Source: Arcobacter siniprincipis
GTDB taxonomy: Bacteria > Campylobacterota > Campylobacteria > Campylobacterales > Arcobacteraceae
Length of the DNA stretch: 64,000 nucleotides
Assembly: GCF_048571125.1 (NCBI RefSeq)
Contig: NZ_CP182343.1
Span: 992,001 to 1,056,000, forward strand
Direction: 5' to 3'
Below, one piece after another: positions 62,117-64,000 of the stretch. The notes under the pieces were generated by a model that was given only the letters and a program-made list of their open reading frames with translations, made no database searches and was not told where the DNA came from. Within the stretch, counting starts at the first letter, position 1. Every line of letters begins with the position of its first letter. Both the position numbers and the translations under genes were made by a program.

Positions 62117-62734
62117 TTATATCCCTTGAAGTAAAATCTGCCAAATATATTCAACTTCTTCATCATCTAAGAAAATCAGTGATTTTTCTTTAAAAAGTTC
62201 ATCTATTTTGTAAAATTCAAACTTTTTTGAATAAGTACAATTTGGATGTACTGGATGAAAACTTCGTACAAGTGAAATTTCATTTTCTATTTTTTGTTCA
62301 CAAAGCAAACAAATATATTCGCTATGAAGTCTTCCTTCATGTTCTAGTAGTTTTATATAAGTTTCACAAATAGCTCGTTTGGCATCTTGTTTTATAAGTT
62401 TGTGAGCCAGTTCTTCTAATAGGTTAAAATAAAAATCATCTATATCTTCCACATCTTTTAAATGGGGATAAAAAAGTTTTAAAAATCTTTGCCAACAATA
62501 AAGCTTCTCTTTTACAAAAATCCAATTAAAACTTATTTGAAGTACATCTTTTAGTCTAGGCATTGTGCTTTTTAGATTTGATTCTAATTCAAAATCAATC
62601 TTATATCCAACATTAACTGTAGAGTGTCTTCCTCCATAAAATCTATATGTAGTATAAATACTATCATCTGTAAGAATAGTAACTATTAAGTCATCATCTC
62701 TTACAGATTTTATATCGATTATATAACCTTGCAT
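62117..62734 (-). CDS. recO: DNA repair protein RecO
   Basis: This 205-residue protein has an OB-fold N-terminus (MQGYIIDIKSVRDDDLIVTILTDDSIYTTYRFYGGRHS) and a helical C-terminal domain with a Cys pair (CLLCEQK), matching the short Campylobacterota RecO. It assists RecA loading in recombinational repair. It starts immediately after the upstream small acidic gene. Confidence 0.83.
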   Translation of the reverse strand: MQGYIIDIKSVRDDDLIVTILTDDSIYTTYRFYGGRHSTVNVGYKIDFELESNLKSTMPRLKDVLQISFNWIFVKEKLYCWQRFLKLFYPHLKDVEDIDDFYFNLLEELAHKLIKQDAKRAICETYIKLLEHEGRLHSEYICLLCEQKIENEISLVRSFHPVHPNCTYSKKFEFYKIDELFKEKSLIFLDDEEVEYIWQILLQGI

Positions 62735-62992
62735 CTATTCTTCAAGACTCTTCATATCAATTATTTCATCAATGATTTCTTGAGCTTCTTCATCATCAAT
62801 CTCACCAGCTTCTAAGTCATCAATCAAATCTTGAAACTCTTTTCTCATCTCTTGCATATATTTTATTTCTTCTTTAGTTTTATCATCACTTTTTTTTGAT
62901 GCAACTAATTCAAATAACTCATCTAAATAGTCTTCAACATCAGGTATAACTTCGTTGTGTACTAGATTTAAAAGTTTTTCTTGTATAGTCAT
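62735..62992 (-). CDS. Small acidic protein of unknown function
   Basis: This 85-residue helical protein is very rich in Asp/Glu in its second half (DLIDDLEAGEIDDEEAQEIID). Its stop abuts the recO start, so the two are coupled. A good SD (AAGGAAA) precedes it. No family is recognised. Confidence 0.7.
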   Translation of the reverse strand: MTIQEKLLNLVHNEVIPDVEDYLDELFELVASKKSDDKTKEEIKYMQEMRKEFQDLIDDLEAGEIDDEEAQEIIDEIIDMKSLEE

Positions 62993-63104
62993 ATTATTTT
63001 CCTTTTAAATTTGAAAAAAAATTATAACAAAAGATTACTACTTGTTTGCTTCATAATTATACTTATGGTATTATTCTTGACATATTATAAAAAGGAAAAT
63101 GTAG

Positions 63105-63419
63105 ATGTCTGTGTTTGAAAATGTAAAAATAGCTAAAAAAGCAAATATTTTATATGAAGGTCATGTTACAAGTAGAGCAATAGAGTTTGAAGATGGTTCA
63201 AAAAAGACTTTAGGGGTTATGTTACCTGGAGAGTATGATTTTACAACTATTCATGAAGAACTAATTGATGTAGAATCTGGTGAATTAGAAGTATTATTAC
63301 CTGCACAAGATTGGAAAAAGATTGTTGCACCACAAAGTTTTAAAGTACCTGCTAACTCTAAATTTAAATTAAAAGTTATTTCACTAGTTGATTATTGTTG
63401 TTCATTTAAAATACACTAA
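63105..63419 (+). CDS. ppnP: Pyrimidine/purine nucleoside phosphorylase PpnP
   Basis: This 104-residue cupin-fold protein has FENVKIAKKANILYEGHVTSRAIEFEDGSKKTLGVMLPGEYDF and VPANSKFKLKV, diagnostic of PpnP (YaiE). It cleaves several nucleosides with phosphate. It is a single gene with an AAAAGGAAAA SD and a terminator directly after. Confidence 0.93.
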   Translation: MSVFENVKIAKKANILYEGHVTSRAIEFEDGSKKTLGVMLPGEYDFTTIHEELIDVESGELEVLLPAQDWKKIVAPQSFKVPANSKFKLKVISLVDYCCSFKIH

Positions 63420-63444
63420 GATAGAAAGATTTTTCCTATCTTAG
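63416..63444. terminator. Bidirectional terminator
   Basis: CTAAGATAG / CTATCTTAG stem with a T-rich loop, between convergent ppnP and the response regulator; both stop codons lie in or beside it. Confidence 0.7.
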
Positions 63445-64000
63445 CTTATTTGTAAAAGCTTATATCCTACACCTCTTAGATTTAAAACCATTCCATTTTT
63501 TAGTTTACTTCTTAATTTATGAACGATAGTTCTCATGCTTACTGATTCCATCTCTTTACTATCCCAAACATATTCATGAATCATATCAATAGTGACTGTT
63601 TTATTTATGTTTTTAACTAAGAGTGATAAGAGTAGTTTTTCTTTTATTGTTAGTTCTATTTCATGTCCATGTTTATATAAAGTTTGGTTTATCAAATCGT
63701 AATTATACTCATAGCCCAAATCAATATTTAAATTCAGATCATTACTTTGAGATATGTGTTTTAAATGGTATTTTATTCTTAAAAAAAGTTCTTCAAAATC
63801 AAAGGGTTTTTTAATATAATCATTACAACCATAATCAAAAGAATTTTTGATATTCTCTATATCTATTTCAGCACTTATCATGATAACAGGACTGTTTGGA
63901 TTATCTTTTCTTATTGTTTTTAATATTTCATGTCCGTTAAATCCTGGAACATTCAAATCTAAAATATACAAATCATATTTATTATTTATGATTTTACTAG
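63441..64000 (-). CDS. OmpR-type response regulator (N-terminus beyond window)
   Basis: The receiver domain is entered from the edge (KYDLYILDLNVPGFNGHEIL, containing the phospho-Asp; later YIKKPFDFEELFLRI with the conserved Lys). The C-terminal winged helix is ELTIKEKLLLSLLVKN...VHKLRSKLK...RGVGYKLL. The frame is open to base 64000, so about 45 N-terminal residues are missing. The partner kinase is not visible. Confidence 0.88.
   Translation of the reverse strand, partial: SKIINNKYDLYILDLNVPGFNGHEILKTIRKDNPNSPVIMISAEIDIENIKNSFDYGCNDYIKKPFDFEELFLRIKYHLKHISQSNDLNLNIDLGYEYNYDLINQTLYKHGHEIELTIKEKLLLSLLVKNINKTVTIDMIHEYVWDSKEMESVSMRTIVHKLRSKLKNGMVLNLRGVGYKLLQIS

Overview
The window is AT-rich and densely coded. 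Its gene content suggests an Arcobacter-like member of the Campylobacterota: two selenocysteine formate dehydrogenase operons with Campylobacter-type accessory genes, a full Sec machinery, short SD-led genes and typical Campylobacterota kinases with a HQW[KR]QP H-box. No rRNA, phage, transposase or CRISPR array is visible. The family-level assignment is an inference from gene content.

Region 1 (1-17.8 kb) is a respiratory formate block. Two paralogous minus-strand operons each encode an Fe-S polyprotein, a TorD-like chaperone, a 70-residue Tat protein, the Sec-containing catalytic subunit FdhA (read through an in-frame TGA), the Fe-S subunit FdhB and a membrane subunit. The gene order is permuted between the copies. 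A substrate-binding protein and histidine kinase (6.6-9.3 kb) sit divergently beside operon 1. A response regulator (17.2 kb) sits beside operon 2, preceded by a fused remnant of the same two sensor genes. Both divergent regions carry paired GGTAAA-N6-TTTACC palindromes.

Region 2 (17.9-28.7 kb) holds a MarR/DoxX pair, a transglutaminase-MerT-MerP-like operon and a selenium locus. The selenium locus contains a YedF-like protein, a double-cubane-cluster reductase with its activase, selD (itself a selenoprotein), tRNA-Sec on the opposite strand, selA, selB and a methyltransferase. These genes supply Sec to the two FdhA proteins and to SelD.

Region 3 (28.7-46.7 kb) is mixed: an inverted-repeat element, a solitary integron-type gene cassette, a glycosyltransferase, a DUF3100/M20 amidohydrolase operon, pstSCAB behind a Pho-box-like promoter, an amidoligase/glutamine amidotransferase pair, a Cache-domain kinase, a SulP transporter and a SIMPL protein.

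Region 4 (46.7-58.2 kb) is an accessory segment bracketed by a 105-bp duplication of the promoter and first codons of ychF. It holds a MocR-regulated PLP/FMN gene set (MOSC protein, class III aminotransferase, PNPOx-like protein, GlyA), then six minus-strand gene cassettes with attC-like sites, then a HipBA-type toxin-antitoxin pair. The cassettes sit behind two copies of a roughly 290-bp leader that carries an outward promoter ending at a GTTRRRY-type junction; the same junction leader precedes the solitary cassette at 29.46 kb. No integrase is present in the window. This integrase-less, duplicated cassette platform is the most unusual structure seen here.

Region 5 (58.2-64 kb) returns to core genes: ychF, a cytosolic double-Cache/CheW protein, recO, a small acidic protein, ppnP and the end of a response regulator.
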